This document shows, piece after piece, positions 25,405 through 33,574 of a stretch of DNA of 64,000 nucleotides. The DNA lies in assembly GCA_900314845.1 (NCBI GenBank), contig OMWV01000037.1, forward strand, positions 1-64,000, given 5' to 3'. The position numbers and the translations under genes were made by a program. The stretch is from an uncultured Eubacteriales bacterium (GTDB lineage Bacteria; Bacillota; Clostridia; Lachnospirales; Lachnospiraceae). Positions within the stretch are counted from its first letter, which is position 1. Each line of letters starts with the position of its first letter. The notes under the pieces were generated by a model. That model made no database searches. It was not told the DNA's origin and was given only the letters and a program-made list of their open reading frames with translations.

Positions 25405-26658
25405 ATGAATGAACAAACAACTGTTTTAACAAAAGCTCCCGGCTTTCGCTGGGCCATGCTTTTTCTCAACATTCTGGCCTATGGTCAGTTTTTCCTGACT
25501 GTTCAGCTGCCTACAGTATTTAGTTCCTATATTCAGGAAGGCCTGAACGTATCTCCAACGCTTGTTTCTCTCTGCGGAACGATCATTCTTGGTGTATTTG
25601 CCGTCACAGGAAGCTTAGGCGCCAGTGTTACATCTAAGATCGGTCTGAAAAAGAGTCTCTGCGTCGCGATTCTTGTAAATATTGCAGGAGCTCTTTTGGT
25701 CATGGTACTTGGCCATTCATTTCCAGGATATGTTGTCTGCTGTGCGATCCAGGGCCTGTCCGGCGGTCTGATCTGTTCCGCTGTTACTACCATTAATGTA
25801 TACTGGTTCCCTGTCCGCGAACGTGGTTTCGCATCCGGCCTTCTGCTTGGTATCCTGGGAGTTGCCTTTTCAATCGATACATTTTTTGCCCCGATATTAA
25901 TGGCATCCGGCATCAGCTGGCAGATGGGAGCAAGCCTCCTTTCAGCTATTCCCAGTGCCATTATCCTTATTGTATATTTCCTGTTTGCCCGCGAAGTAGA
26001 ACAGGTTTATCCCGGACATTTGACTGTCGCGGAGATGCTTCCTTCTGAAGAGGCTTCATCCCCTAAATTTGATGTCGAGAAGCTTCCTAAGAGTATGCCG
26101 GAACTCAGGAAACACAGCTACTTCTGGTTTGCCTGCATCTGCGGATTTATCACAGGTGCCAATGTCTATGGATTCCCCTCATTTGTCGGCGGCCTTCTTG
26201 TGGAGAAAGGTCTCGACAGTACACTGGCCAACGCTGTCACAGGTATCACATTCTTTACTTCTATCCTGGGTTCACCGCTTGGCGGCTGGATCTCAGATAA
26301 GATATTCAAGGGCAGCAGATGGCAGATCGTTTGCATCGGAAACCTTATTATCGTTGCCTGCCTTGCAATCGTCGGCATATCAAACGGAACGCTGCTTGCA
26401 GTGGCTATGGTAGTTGCCTATGCTGCAGTATCCACAGTAATGGGCCCCTTCTGGGCTATTCCCGCCGAGCTTGGTCATCCCAGCATAGCAGCTCCTGCAT
26501 CTGGTTTCGTCCTTGTTTGGGGCAACCTCGGCGGCACGATCATCGGTTTTATACTCACGGCTCTTGCAACCTCTACCGGAACATATTACGTACCCATGGC
26601 TGTGTGCCTTGTTATGGCCCTGGTAAGCGGTCTGCTCATCACACGGGTTAAGAGATAA
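25405..26658 (+). CDS. MFS transporter
   Basis: A 417-residue major facilitator with twelve membrane segments in two halves separated by a long cytoplasmic loop (~195-240, LTVAEMLPSEEASSP). It shows the family's YWFPVRERGFASGLLLG segment and an ISDKIF motif before helix 9. It is divergent from the SDR operon across a 261-bp region, so the two sides may be jointly regulated. GGGAGG precedes the ATG by about 8 bp. A strong terminator follows. Substrate unknown; the general form fits importers of organic anions. Confidence 0.85.
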   Translation: MNEQTTVLTKAPGFRWAMLFLNILAYGQFFLTVQLPTVFSSYIQEGLNVSPTLVSLCGTIILGVFAVTGSLGASVTSKIGLKKSLCVAILVNIAGALLVMVLGHSFPGYVVCCAIQGLSGGLICSAVTTINVYWFPVRERGFASGLLLGILGVAFSIDTFFAPILMASGISWQMGASLLSAIPSAIILIVYFLFAREVEQVYPGHLTVAEMLPSEEASSPKFDVEKLPKSMPELRKHSYFWFACICGFITGANVYGFPSFVGGLLVEKGLDSTLANAVTGITFFTSILGSPLGGWISDKIFKGSRWQIVCIGNLIIVACLAIVGISNGTLLAVAMVVAYAAVSTVMGPFWAIPAELGHPSIAAPASGFVLVWGNLGGTIIGFILTALATSTGTYYVPMAVCLVMALVSGLLITRVKR

Positions 26659-26726
26659 GCGGGATTTAAATCCTTTTTAGCATTGTTTTCCATTATTTTA
26701 TACCACTCTGATAATATTTGACGGGG

Positions 26727-26763
26727 CACCCTCCATTATCTCCCAGGCGAGAAATGGAGGGTG
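26727..26763 (+). terminator. Intrinsic terminator
   Basis: CACCCTCCATT (26727-26737) pairs with AATGGAGGGTG (26753-26763), followed by TTTC ATT. Ends the MFS transcript. Confidence 0.8.
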
Positions 26764-26831
26764 TTTCATTATGGAATGCTTTCTCTTGAAAACCATGGTC
26801 ATATAAATCCACAAAATAATGAAATTACCCC

Positions 26832-26862
26832 TTGACTTAGAGTTAACTGCAGGGAATATAAT
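26832..26862 (+). promoter_or_regulatory. MerR-type promoter with 19-bp spacer
   Basis: TTGACT (26832-26837) and TATAAT (26857-26862) are separated by 19 bp, the over-long spacing that MerR-family activators correct. The spacer holds CTTAGAGTTAACT, matching the left part of the dyad bound by AdhR-like MerR regulators of aldehyde stress in Firmicutes; the right arm (GCAGGG) is less conserved. Confidence 0.6.
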
Positions 26863-26921
26863 ACTCTAGAACCGAGAACGATAGATCACTGCGATATCTG
26901 TTTATGTGAGGAAGGAAGTCT

Positions 26922-27785
26922 ATGTGGATCCTATTTGCTTTTGGATCAGCCCTGTTCGCCGGTGTGACGTCAATCCTGGCGAAATGCGGCATAAAGGATA
27001 CAGATTCGACGCTGGCGACGGCAATCCGTACGATCGTAGTGCTCGCATTTTCCTGGCTCATGGTCTTTATCACAGGGGCACAGAGCCAGATTACTTCGAT
27101 TGAACCGCGGACACTGCTCTTTCTGATCCTGTCCGGACTTGCAACGGGGGCGTCATGGCTGTGTTATTTCCATGCGCTGCAGATAGGCAGCATCAATAAG
27201 GTTGTTCCCATAGACAAGTCCAGTACGGTACTCACGATCATTCTGGCATTCATTTTCCTGCACGAACCGGTATCTCCCTTAAAGGCCCTCTGTGTTGTGC
27301 TGATCGGTGCCGGCACCTTCCTGATGATCGAGAAGAAGGAAACAGATCCCGGGCAGACAGAGGGGAGAGGGTGGTTTCTGTATGCACTGGGATCAGCTGT
27401 TTTTGCCAGTCTGACCGCGATCCTCGGCAAAGTTGGAATCGTGGGCGTTGAGTCGAACCTCGGAACGGCGATCAGAACCTGCGTCGTGCTTATCATGGCC
27501 TGGCTCATGGTCTTCGTTAAGGGCAGGCAGAAGGAAGTCTTCCACGTCAATGGCAGGGAGCTTGCCTTCATCTGCCTGTCCGGCGCGGCAACCGGCGCAT
27601 CCTGGCTTTGTTATTACAAGGCTCTGCACGACGGCCCCGCGAGTCTAGTCGTGCCGATCGACAAGCTGAGCATTCTCGTCACGATCGCGTTTTCCTACAT
27701 CGTGTTTCAGGAGAAGCTCACAAAGCGCTCTTCCATCGGACTCATTGCCATTACCGCCGGTACTCTGGGAATGCTGGCAGCATAG
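26922..27785 (+). CDS. EamA-type DMT transporter with internal duplication
   Basis: The 287-residue membrane protein consists of two strikingly similar halves: FGSALFAGVTSILAKCGI and LGSAVFASLTAILGKVGI, TAIRTIVVL and TAIRTCVVL, GASWLCYFHALQIG and GASWLCYYKALHDG, VVPIDKSS and VVPIDKLS. Ten membrane segments are expected. Members of this subgroup are metabolite exporters or importers of unknown substrate. AGGAAGG precedes the ATG. It is first behind the MerR-type promoter and 66 bp ahead of an iron alcohol dehydrogenase, hinting at a role in alcohol/aldehyde handling. Confidence 0.87.
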   Translation: MWILFAFGSALFAGVTSILAKCGIKDTDSTLATAIRTIVVLAFSWLMVFITGAQSQITSIEPRTLLFLILSGLATGASWLCYFHALQIGSINKVVPIDKSSTVLTIILAFIFLHEPVSPLKALCVVLIGAGTFLMIEKKETDPGQTEGRGWFLYALGSAVFASLTAILGKVGIVGVESNLGTAIRTCVVLIMAWLMVFVKGRQKEVFHVNGRELAFICLSGAATGASWLCYYKALHDGPASLVVPIDKLSILVTIAFSYIVFQEKLTKRSSIGLIAITAGTLGMLAA

Positions 27786-27851
27786 CAGACGTGACAAGGA
27801 AATCCGCAGAGAAGTTTAATCACTGGAAAATATTAGGAGGAGAAAGTGAAA

Positions 27852-29039
27852 ATGGTAGGAGAAGCATTAAACAGTTTTGTATTCGACAACCCGACAAAGC
27901 TCTTGTTCGGGGCTGGAAAGCTTGGAGAGCTGCATCAGGAAAAGTTCCCGGGCAGGAAAGCTCTGCTGCTCACATCTAAGGGGCAGTCTATTTACAAAAA
28001 CGGATCTTTTGACAAGACGGTCGAAGAACTGAAGCTTGCCGGCATAGAGTATGTCCATCTGGCAATTGTCCAGGAAAATCCGCGCAAGGAGGACTGTGAG
28101 GAAGCCGGACGGTTCGCCAGAGAAAACAAGTGCGATTTTATTGTCGCCCTCGGCGGCGGAGCTGTTCTCGACTCATCGGTTGCAGTTGCTATCATGGCGG
28201 CAAATGGCGGGGATCTTTGGGATTATGTATTCGGAGGAACAGGAAAGGGAAAAATCGCGGAACATGATCCGCTTCCGATCGTGACGATCGCGACATCCTC
28301 CGGAACTGGTTCCGAGATGAACGAGTGGGGCGTAATCAGCAAAGAGGATACCCATGAGAAGATCGGGCTGGGAGACGTGCGCTGCAAGCCGCGCATTGCT
28401 GTAGTGGACCCTGTATATATGACTACGGTGCCGCCGAAATATACAGCATTCCAGGGATTCGACGCGCTTTTCCACAACACAGAAGTCATGATGAGCACCA
28501 GCCTCAATATCATGTCCGAGGCGATCGCCCTCTCCGCCATTGAAAATATCTGGAAGTATCTGCCGAAAGCAGTAAGGGACGGAAAGGATCTGGAAGCAAG
28601 AGAGCATGTGGCTTACGCTTCCACGATGGCAGGCATCACCATGCAGCTGACCAGCACGACTACGCAGCATTCCATGGAACATGCGATGAGCGCTTATCAC
28701 AGGAATCTGCAGCACGGAGCAGGTCTCATCATGATCTCCCGCGAGTTTGCACAGTTCTTTATCGATAAGCATGCCGCGGACGGTCGTTTCATCAAGATGG
28801 CAAGGGTCATGGGATATCCGGAATCCAATGATCCGCAGGATTTCATCAGAGAGCTGGTCAAACTGCAGGAGGACTGCGGCGTCGCGGATCTGAAGATGAG
28901 CGATTATGGCTTCAGCAAAGATGAGTGTATGACGCTGGCCATCTGTGCTCGTGAGACGATGGGCGGTCTGTACCCGGCAAATCCCTGCGAAGTGACAGAT
29001 GAAGATGTCGCCGGCATTTTTGAAAGAAGCTTCCGCTGA
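27852..29039 (+). CDS. Iron-containing alcohol dehydrogenase (BDH/YqhD-like)
   Basis: A 395-residue group III alcohol dehydrogenase that reduces aldehydes (or oxidises alcohols) with NAD(P)H. Family features: NPTKLLFGAGKLGEL near the start, nucleotide-binding LGGGAVLDSS (often G-G-G-S-x-x-D), TSSGTGSEMNEWGVI, the metal-site region FDALFHNTE (family usually D-A-L-x-H), and HSMEHAMSAYHRNLQHGAGL with metal-binding histidines. It is closest in pattern to butanol dehydrogenase/YqhD proteins, often NADPH-linked and induced by aldehydes. ATG 27852 is preferred (11 bp after AGGAGG); GTG 27846 is possible. No MerR regulator gene is in the window. Confidence 0.9.
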   Translation: MVGEALNSFVFDNPTKLLFGAGKLGELHQEKFPGRKALLLTSKGQSIYKNGSFDKTVEELKLAGIEYVHLAIVQENPRKEDCEEAGRFARENKCDFIVALGGGAVLDSSVAVAIMAANGGDLWDYVFGGTGKGKIAEHDPLPIVTIATSSGTGSEMNEWGVISKEDTHEKIGLGDVRCKPRIAVVDPVYMTTVPPKYTAFQGFDALFHNTEVMMSTSLNIMSEAIALSAIENIWKYLPKAVRDGKDLEAREHVAYASTMAGITMQLTSTTTQHSMEHAMSAYHRNLQHGAGLIMISREFAQFFIDKHAADGRFIKMARVMGYPESNDPQDFIRELVKLQEDCGVADLKMSDYGFSKDECMTLAICARETMGGLYPANPCEVTDEDVAGIFERSFR

Positions 29040-29062
29040 TCCTGCTTTTTCTTTATATCTTC

Positions 29063-30712
29063 TTATTCCTGATCAAGAGGCTCCCTCCCGCAGCTTTTTT
29101 CTATGATCAGTAGTGTCCCCGCCATCAGGGCAAATGCTATGATCATATTGACGAGGGGGTTCCGGATAAATCCCGCCAGAATGTAGGAGACGCAGGAGAC
29201 TGCCGCGCAGGTGAGGGCGTAGGGCAGCTGGGTCGATACGTGGTTGATGTGATAGCATTCGGCGCCGGCGGAGGCCATGATCGTTGTGTCCGAGATCGGT
29301 GAGCAGTGATCGCCGCATACGGCTCCCGCCAGGCAGGAGGCTATGGATATGATCATCATCTCGCCGCTGGGGAATACGCTCAGGACGATGGGGATGAGTA
29401 TGCTGAATGTTCCCCAGCTTGTTCCTGTCGCGAAGGCAAGGCCCAGGGCGATGAGAAAGATAACGGCTGGCAGCAGGGACTGCAGACTTTTGGCGGATCC
29501 CTGAACAAGGGCGGCGACAAAGGCATCTGCTCCCAGGAGATTTGTCATGCCGGATAAGGTCCAGGCCATGACAAGGATCAGTATGGGGGAGATCATAGAG
29601 ATGAATCCCTCCGGGATGCAGCCCATGAAGTCCTTGAAGCTGATGATATCGCGCAGCAGGTACCAGAAAAATGTGAAAAGCAGAGCGATAAAGCCTCCCA
29701 TGACAAGGGCAGTGGAGGCAGATGCATTTGCAAATGCCTCTACAAAGCTTGTCCCGTTGAAGAAGCCGCCGGTATAGACCATTCCCATGATGCAGGCGAA
29801 TATGAGGACAAGGACGGGAAGTACCAGGTCAAGGACAGTTCCTTTTGAACTGACCGGGCCGGCATTTTTCCCGGCTGTCATATCGCCTGTCGTAAAGAGA
29901 TCTCCCCGGAAGGCGTTCATCTCATGTGCTTTCATAGGGCCGAAGTCCAGGCGGCGGATCGTGATGAAGAGCATCATGAATATGGTCAGCAGGGCATAGT
30001 AATTATAGGGGATCGTCTTGATAAATGTCTGAAAGCCATTGATCCCGGAGTCAGCGGGTACAGATGATGTAACAGCCGCAGCCCAGGATGAGATCGGGGC
30101 AATGATGCAGACCGGCGCTGCCGTCGCGTCTATGATGTAGGCAAGCTTTGCGCGGGATACTTTGTGGCGGTCCGTTACGGGTCGCATGACAGATCCGACA
30201 GTGAGACAGTTAAAATAGTCATCCACGAATATCAGGACTCCCAGAGCGATAGTCGCAAGCTGGGCGCCTATCCTGGTCTTGATCCGCTTTGATGCCCACC
30301 GCCCGAAGGCAGCCGAGCCGCCTGCTTTGTTCATGAGGGCGACCAGAATGCCCAGCAGAACCAGGAAAACAAGGATTCCTGTATTCGATGGGTTGGCAAT
30401 TTTAGATATCATGCCTCCACTTTTCTGGAAGAATATACTGTTGAGGGTAAGTTCCAGATTAAAGTTCGAATAGAGGAGGGCTCCTGTGATAATTCCAAGC
30501 AGGAGGGAAGAATACACCTCTTTTGTGATCAGGGCAAGAGCGATAGCAATCACAGGGGGCAGCAGGGAAAACGGGGAAGAGTAAAAACGGCTCTGATAAT
30601 CCTTAAGACTGCCCATGTCGACAGGATTTTTTAAAGTAAAGACTAAAAGTCCTATCAGAAAAAGAAGCGCAAGCCACAATACGATCTTTATGGCGGGTGA
30701 TTTCTTTTCCAT
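29063..30712 (-). CDS. NhaC-family Na+/H+ antiporter
   Basis: A 549-residue membrane protein with about a dozen hydrophobic segments, matching the large NhaC-like antiporters that exchange sodium (or amino acids and organic ions) for protons. Typical stretches are LIFVDDYFNCLTVGSVMRPVTDRHKVSRAKLAY, SSWAAAVTS, ATGTSWGTFSILIPI and AGAVCGDHCSPISDTTIMASAGA. ATG 30712 is chosen, 6 bp after GGGAG. It is convergent with the alcohol dehydrogenase (24 bp apart) with no visible terminator. Role likely sodium and pH balance; another ion-coupled substrate cannot be excluded. Confidence 0.85.
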   Translation of the reverse strand: MEKKSPAIKIVLWLALLFLIGLLVFTLKNPVDMGSLKDYQSRFYSSPFSLLPPVIAIALALITKEVYSSLLLGIITGALLYSNFNLELTLNSIFFQKSGGMISKIANPSNTGILVFLVLLGILVALMNKAGGSAAFGRWASKRIKTRIGAQLATIALGVLIFVDDYFNCLTVGSVMRPVTDRHKVSRAKLAYIIDATAAPVCIIAPISSWAAAVTSSVPADSGINGFQTFIKTIPYNYYALLTIFMMLFITIRRLDFGPMKAHEMNAFRGDLFTTGDMTAGKNAGPVSSKGTVLDLVLPVLVLIFACIMGMVYTGGFFNGTSFVEAFANASASTALVMGGFIALLFTFFWYLLRDIISFKDFMGCIPEGFISMISPILILVMAWTLSGMTNLLGADAFVAALVQGSAKSLQSLLPAVIFLIALGLAFATGTSWGTFSILIPIVLSVFPSGEMMIISIASCLAGAVCGDHCSPISDTTIMASAGAECYHINHVSTQLPYALTCAAVSCVSYILAGFIRNPLVNMIIAFALMAGTLLIIEKSCGREPLDQE

Positions 30713-30827
30713 AATTGCTCCCTTCAAAATGACAAAAATTTACAGCTAACATCAAGTTTACACTGGAAATTACTGTTTAGCAAGCTAAAAGAGCAAAGAA
30801 AAAGAATCCTTTTCTAAGGACTTCTGA

Positions 30828-30855
30828 TTGACATTTCGGCCAGATACCATATAAT
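30828..30855 (+). promoter_or_regulatory. Strong predicted promoter of tcdA
   Basis: Perfect TTGACA (30828-30833), 16-bp spacer, perfect TATAAT (30850-30855), 56 bp before the ATG. Confidence 0.7.
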
Positions 30856-30911
30856 TGACCGGGTAGATAAAAATATTTTTCTTATCATAGAGACAGAAAA
30901 GGGGATTATTT

Positions 30912-31664
30912 ATGGATCAGTTTGCAAGAACCCAGCTCCTCCTTGGCAGAGATGGTATGGAAAAGCTGAAGAAGGCCAGGGTTGCCGTCTTTGGGATCGG
31001 CGGAGTGGGCGGCTATGTGTGCGAGGCACTTGTCAGAAGCGGGGTCATGTCCTTTGACCTGATAGATGATGACAGGGTCTGCCTCACAAACCTTAACAGA
31101 CAGATCATTGCGACCAGAAAGACGGTCGGCATGTACAAGACAGACGTGATGAAGGAAAGGATGCTGGACATAAACCCGGATGCGGATATCAGGATTCATA
31201 AATGTTTTGTCCTGCCGGAGAATTCTTCCCGGTTTCCCTTTGATGAGTACGATTATGTTGTGGACGCGGTCGATACGGTTACCGCCAAGATAGAGCTTGT
31301 CATGAAGTGTCAGGAGCATCATGTCCCCATCATCAGCTGTATGGGTGCCGGCAATAAACTGGACGGGAGCCAGTTCCGCGTTGCCGATATCTATAAGACA
31401 AAAATGTGCCCTCTTGCCAAGGTCATGCGCCGCGAGCTGAAAAAGAGAGGAGTAAAGAAGCTGAAGGTTGTTTACTCTGAAGAGAAGCCGACCCGTCCGC
31501 TTGAGGATATGTCTATCAGCTGCCGTAATCACTGTATCTGTCCCCCCGGGACCCAGCACAAGTGTACAGAGCGCCGGGATATTCCGGGCAGCGTGGCTTT
31601 TGTCCCTTCTATTGCAGGTTTGCTGATCGCCGGAGAAGTAGTAAAAGATCTGATCGCCATGTAG
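30912..31664 (+). CDS. tcdA: tRNA threonylcarbamoyladenosine dehydratase
   Basis: A 250-residue ThiF/E1-like ATP-dependent enzyme that cyclises t6A37 of tRNA to ct6A. Features: RTQLLLGRDGMEKL start, nucleotide-binding GIGGVGGYVCEALVRSG, IDDDRVCLTNLNRQI with the adenylate-binding Asp and Arg, DAVDTVTAK, and the Cys-rich CRNHCICPPG loop. Length and order fit TcdA (CsdL/YgdL). A weak AAGGGG site precedes the ATG. Single-gene unit between a consensus promoter and a long terminator. Confidence 0.92.
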   Translation: MDQFARTQLLLGRDGMEKLKKARVAVFGIGGVGGYVCEALVRSGVMSFDLIDDDRVCLTNLNRQIIATRKTVGMYKTDVMKERMLDINPDADIRIHKCFVLPENSSRFPFDEYDYVVDAVDTVTAKIELVMKCQEHHVPIISCMGAGNKLDGSQFRVADIYKTKMCPLAKVMRRELKKRGVKKLKVVYSEEKPTRPLEDMSISCRNHCICPPGTQHKCTERRDIPGSVAFVPSIAGLLIAGEVVKDLIAM

Positions 31665-31683
31665 ATAAAAAGAGGCTTGATAT

Positions 31684-31732
31684 AAAAACCTCCATACCCT
31701 CGCAAGATAATCTTGCCGGTATGGAGGTTTTT
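31684..31732. terminator. Long bidirectional terminator
   Basis: AAAAACCTCCATACC (31684-31698) pairs with GGTATGGAGGTTTTT (31718-31732), with an inner GCAAGA/TCTTGC stem. It can serve tcdA and the convergent kinase-like gene. Confidence 0.9.
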
Positions 31733-31792
31733 GTGTGGAGATTGGAATCGCTCCTTTAGAGGAGGTCCTGGGCCGGCTGCGCCGGAATGTGT

Positions 31793-32413
31793 TCAGAATT
31801 TTTTATCTGCTATCGCGATGATTGCTTCTACAGTCTCATCTACTCCCAGAAGACTGCTGTCTATCATGAAGTCGTGTCCCTTTCTGGAACCCCATTCTTC
31901 GTCCGTATAGTAGTTGAAATATTCTTTGCGCTGTTTATCAATCTTCAGCATCTGTTTCCTTGCTTCCTCGTTTGTCAGCAAGTGGAAATATTCTTTCACG
32001 CGGGGAAGGCGGAAATCCTCCTCTGCATAGACGAAGATGCGAAGAGTATTCGGATCGTCCTTGAGGATGGCCTCAGCAGCTCTGCCGACGATGACAAAGG
32101 ATTCTTTTCTGGCAAGTTCTTCTATCAGATCTTTCTCCATCAGGAAGAGCTGGTCGGACTTGCTCATGCTGTCTGCCAGATCTCTGTTCTCCGCGGAGAA
32201 GCTGCCGCTGTGATGATGGAAAAATTTACCGGTGACTTTTTCTTCGGTCTTTGAAAAATCGTTGGGATCAAAGCTGCCCCTCTTAGCCAGCTCCCCGAGG
32301 ATGTTTTCATCGTAATAATTTATCCCGTAATGCTGGGCCAGCTTCTTGCCAATCTCGTGACCGCCGCTTCCACATTCTCTTCCGATTGAAATAATCATTC
32401 TTTCTGCCTTCAT
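31793..32413 (-). CDS. Cytidylate kinase-like protein, paralogue 1
   Basis: A 206-residue protein of the cytidylate-kinase-like family (Cytidylate_kin2 type): phosphate-loop region SIGRECGSGGHEIGKKLA, SFVIVGRAAEAIL in the core, and basic KQRKEYFNYYTDEEWG lid segment, ending with short DFMIDSSLLGVDETVEAI. The substrate is not established for this group; a nucleotide kinase role is likely but the loop differs from the classic GxxGxGKS/T. It is about 60% similar by eye to the next minus-strand gene (32698), so the two arose by tandem duplication. AAGGAG precedes the ATG. Its leader carries two palindromes. Confidence 0.82.
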   Translation of the reverse strand: MKAERMIISIGRECGSGGHEIGKKLAQHYGINYYDENILGELAKRGSFDPNDFSKTEEKVTGKFFHHHSGSFSAENRDLADSMSKSDQLFLMEKDLIEELARKESFVIVGRAAEAILKDDPNTLRIFVYAEEDFRLPRVKEYFHLLTNEEARKQMLKIDKQRKEYFNYYTDEEWGSRKGHDFMIDSSLLGVDETVEAIIAIADKKF

Positions 32414-32451
32414 AGTATTACTCCTTCATAAAACACAGGGCCGGATGGTTC

Positions 32452-32491
32452 ATATCAAGTACCTTGATATCTATCAGATGGAAGCGCTTCC
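32452..32491 (-). promoter_or_regulatory. Two palindromes in the leader of kinase-like gene 1
   Basis: ATATCAAG-TAC-CTTGATAT (32452-32470) and the perfect 12-mer GGAAGCGCTTCC (32480-32491). The second, read as TGGAAGCGCTTCCC, resembles LacI/CcpA-type operators (AAGCGCTT core). Both lie between the predicted promoter and the start codon, fitting repression. Confidence 0.5.
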
Positions 32492-32505
32492 CTTTTTGTG
32501 ATTCT

Positions 32506-32534
32506 ATAGTAACACCAGACTTAATAAATGTAAA
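32506..32534 (-). promoter_or_regulatory. Predicted promoter of kinase-like gene 1
   Basis: On the minus strand: TTTACA (32534-32529), 17-bp spacer, TACTAT (32511-32506), immediately upstream of the palindromes. Confidence 0.5.
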
Positions 32535-32599
32535 ATATATAATTAAAATATGATATATACACAAAACATATAAATAATAGAAGCAAGGTACAGACGCGG

Positions 32600-32643
32600 C
32601 AAGACCCGGGAGCAGTCATAAATCTGGCTGCTCCCGGGTCTTG
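32600..32643. terminator. Strong hairpin terminator between kinase-like paralogues
   Basis: CAAGACCCGGGAGCAG (32600-32615) pairs with CTGCTCCCGGGTCTTG (32628-32643), a 16-bp perfect stem. It ends the minus-strand transcript of paralogue 2, so the paralogues are separate units. Confidence 0.85.
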
Positions 32644-32697
32644 TCATGTACTGGTTCTATATAGTCCGGAGGTAATCAGATACTTGCGTTAAATGTG

Positions 32698-33336
32698 TTA
32701 CGAAACTTTCTGCATTGCGAACTTTCTGTCAGCCAGCTTTGTGATAATATCAACAGTCTGGTCAATGCCGAAGAGACTGCTGTCTATCATAAAATCGTGA
32801 ACGTCGCTGGATCCCCAGGTCTGGCCGGTATAGTAATTGAAATACTCGCGGCGCGCCTTGTCGATCTTCAGCATCTCCTTCTTTGCATCAGCGTCAGTCT
32901 TTATATGGTAATACTCCTTAACCCGGGGGATCTTAAATCCTTCACGGGCATAAACGTAGAGCCGAAGAGTATCTTCATTATCCTTAAGGATGGCATTTGC
33001 CGCGCGGCCGACGATGACAAATGATTCTTCTTTTGCCATCTTTTCTATCAGCCCCTTCTCCATAAGGTAAAGTCTGTCAGACTTGCTCATTTTATCCATC
33101 AGGACTTTCTTATCCTGGGGGAAGCCGCCCTTATGTGCCGGCAGGATGTTGCCGGTAACTTTTTCCTCTATAGAATGCAGCTTGTCAGCATCGAGCCCTT
33201 CTCCCTTTACCAGCTCGTCGATTAAATTTGCGTCATAAAACTTTATGCCGTAGTGCCGGGCCAGTTTTTCTCCGATCTCGTGTCCGCCGCTTCCGCATTC
33301 TCTTCCTATAGAAATAATGATCCTTCCTGTCGTCAT
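32698..33336 (-). CDS. Cytidylate kinase-like protein, paralogue 2
   Basis: A 212-residue homologue of the gene at 31793, sharing SIGRECGSGGHEIGEKLARHYGI, MSKSDRLYLMEKGLIE, SFVIVGRAANAIL, the EYFNYYTGQTWG lid segment and HDFMIDSSLFGIDQTV. The most variable part lies at residues ~45-75. ATG 33336 is chosen because it aligns exactly with the paralogue's start; the GTG at 33345 is only 3 bp behind GGAG. It has its own strong promoter with operator-like sites upstream, unlike paralogue 1, so the two copies are probably expressed under different conditions. Biochemical role unknown. Confidence 0.82.
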   Translation of the reverse strand: MTTGRIIISIGRECGSGGHEIGEKLARHYGIKFYDANLIDELVKGEGLDADKLHSIEEKVTGNILPAHKGGFPQDKKVLMDKMSKSDRLYLMEKGLIEKMAKEESFVIVGRAANAILKDNEDTLRLYVYAREGFKIPRVKEYYHIKTDADAKKEMLKIDKARREYFNYYTGQTWGSSDVHDFMIDSSLFGIDQTVDIITKLADRKFAMQKVS

Positions 33337-33375
33337 GGTAGTCACCGTCTCCTTTCAAAAAGGTAAATATTGTTC

Positions 33376-33550
33376 GACCAATTATGTGCTAATATTTCTG
33401 GAAAGATATCTTTCATTGCCTTGATTATGTTATAGCACTTGGAGACATACTTGTCAATAACTGGTTGACCATTTTTGTAAAAAAGGTGAGAAAAACCAAT
33501 TCAGCGGCAATAGGTCAACCAATTATATATCCTTTTACCAACCAATTATT
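33376..33550. promoter_or_regulatory. Array of ACCAATTA-type sites (candidate operators)
   Basis: The 229-bp gap holds GACCAATTAT (33376), the palindrome TGGTTGACCA (33462-33471), ACCAATT (33495), CAACCAATTATA (33516) and ACCAACCAATTATTGAC (33537). The TGGT..ACCA dyad resembles GntR/FadR-type operators. The central palindrome ends 4 bp from the -35 box of the minus-strand promoter. Confidence 0.55.
33429..33457 (-). promoter_or_regulatory. Consensus promoter of kinase-like gene 2
   Basis: Minus strand: TTGACA (33457-33452), 17-bp spacer, TATAAC (33434-33429). It is about 90 bp from the start codon; one ACCAATTAT site lies downstream of it and four upstream. Confidence 0.7.
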
Positions 33551-33574
33551 GACGATTTTGACCTTGAAATCTGT

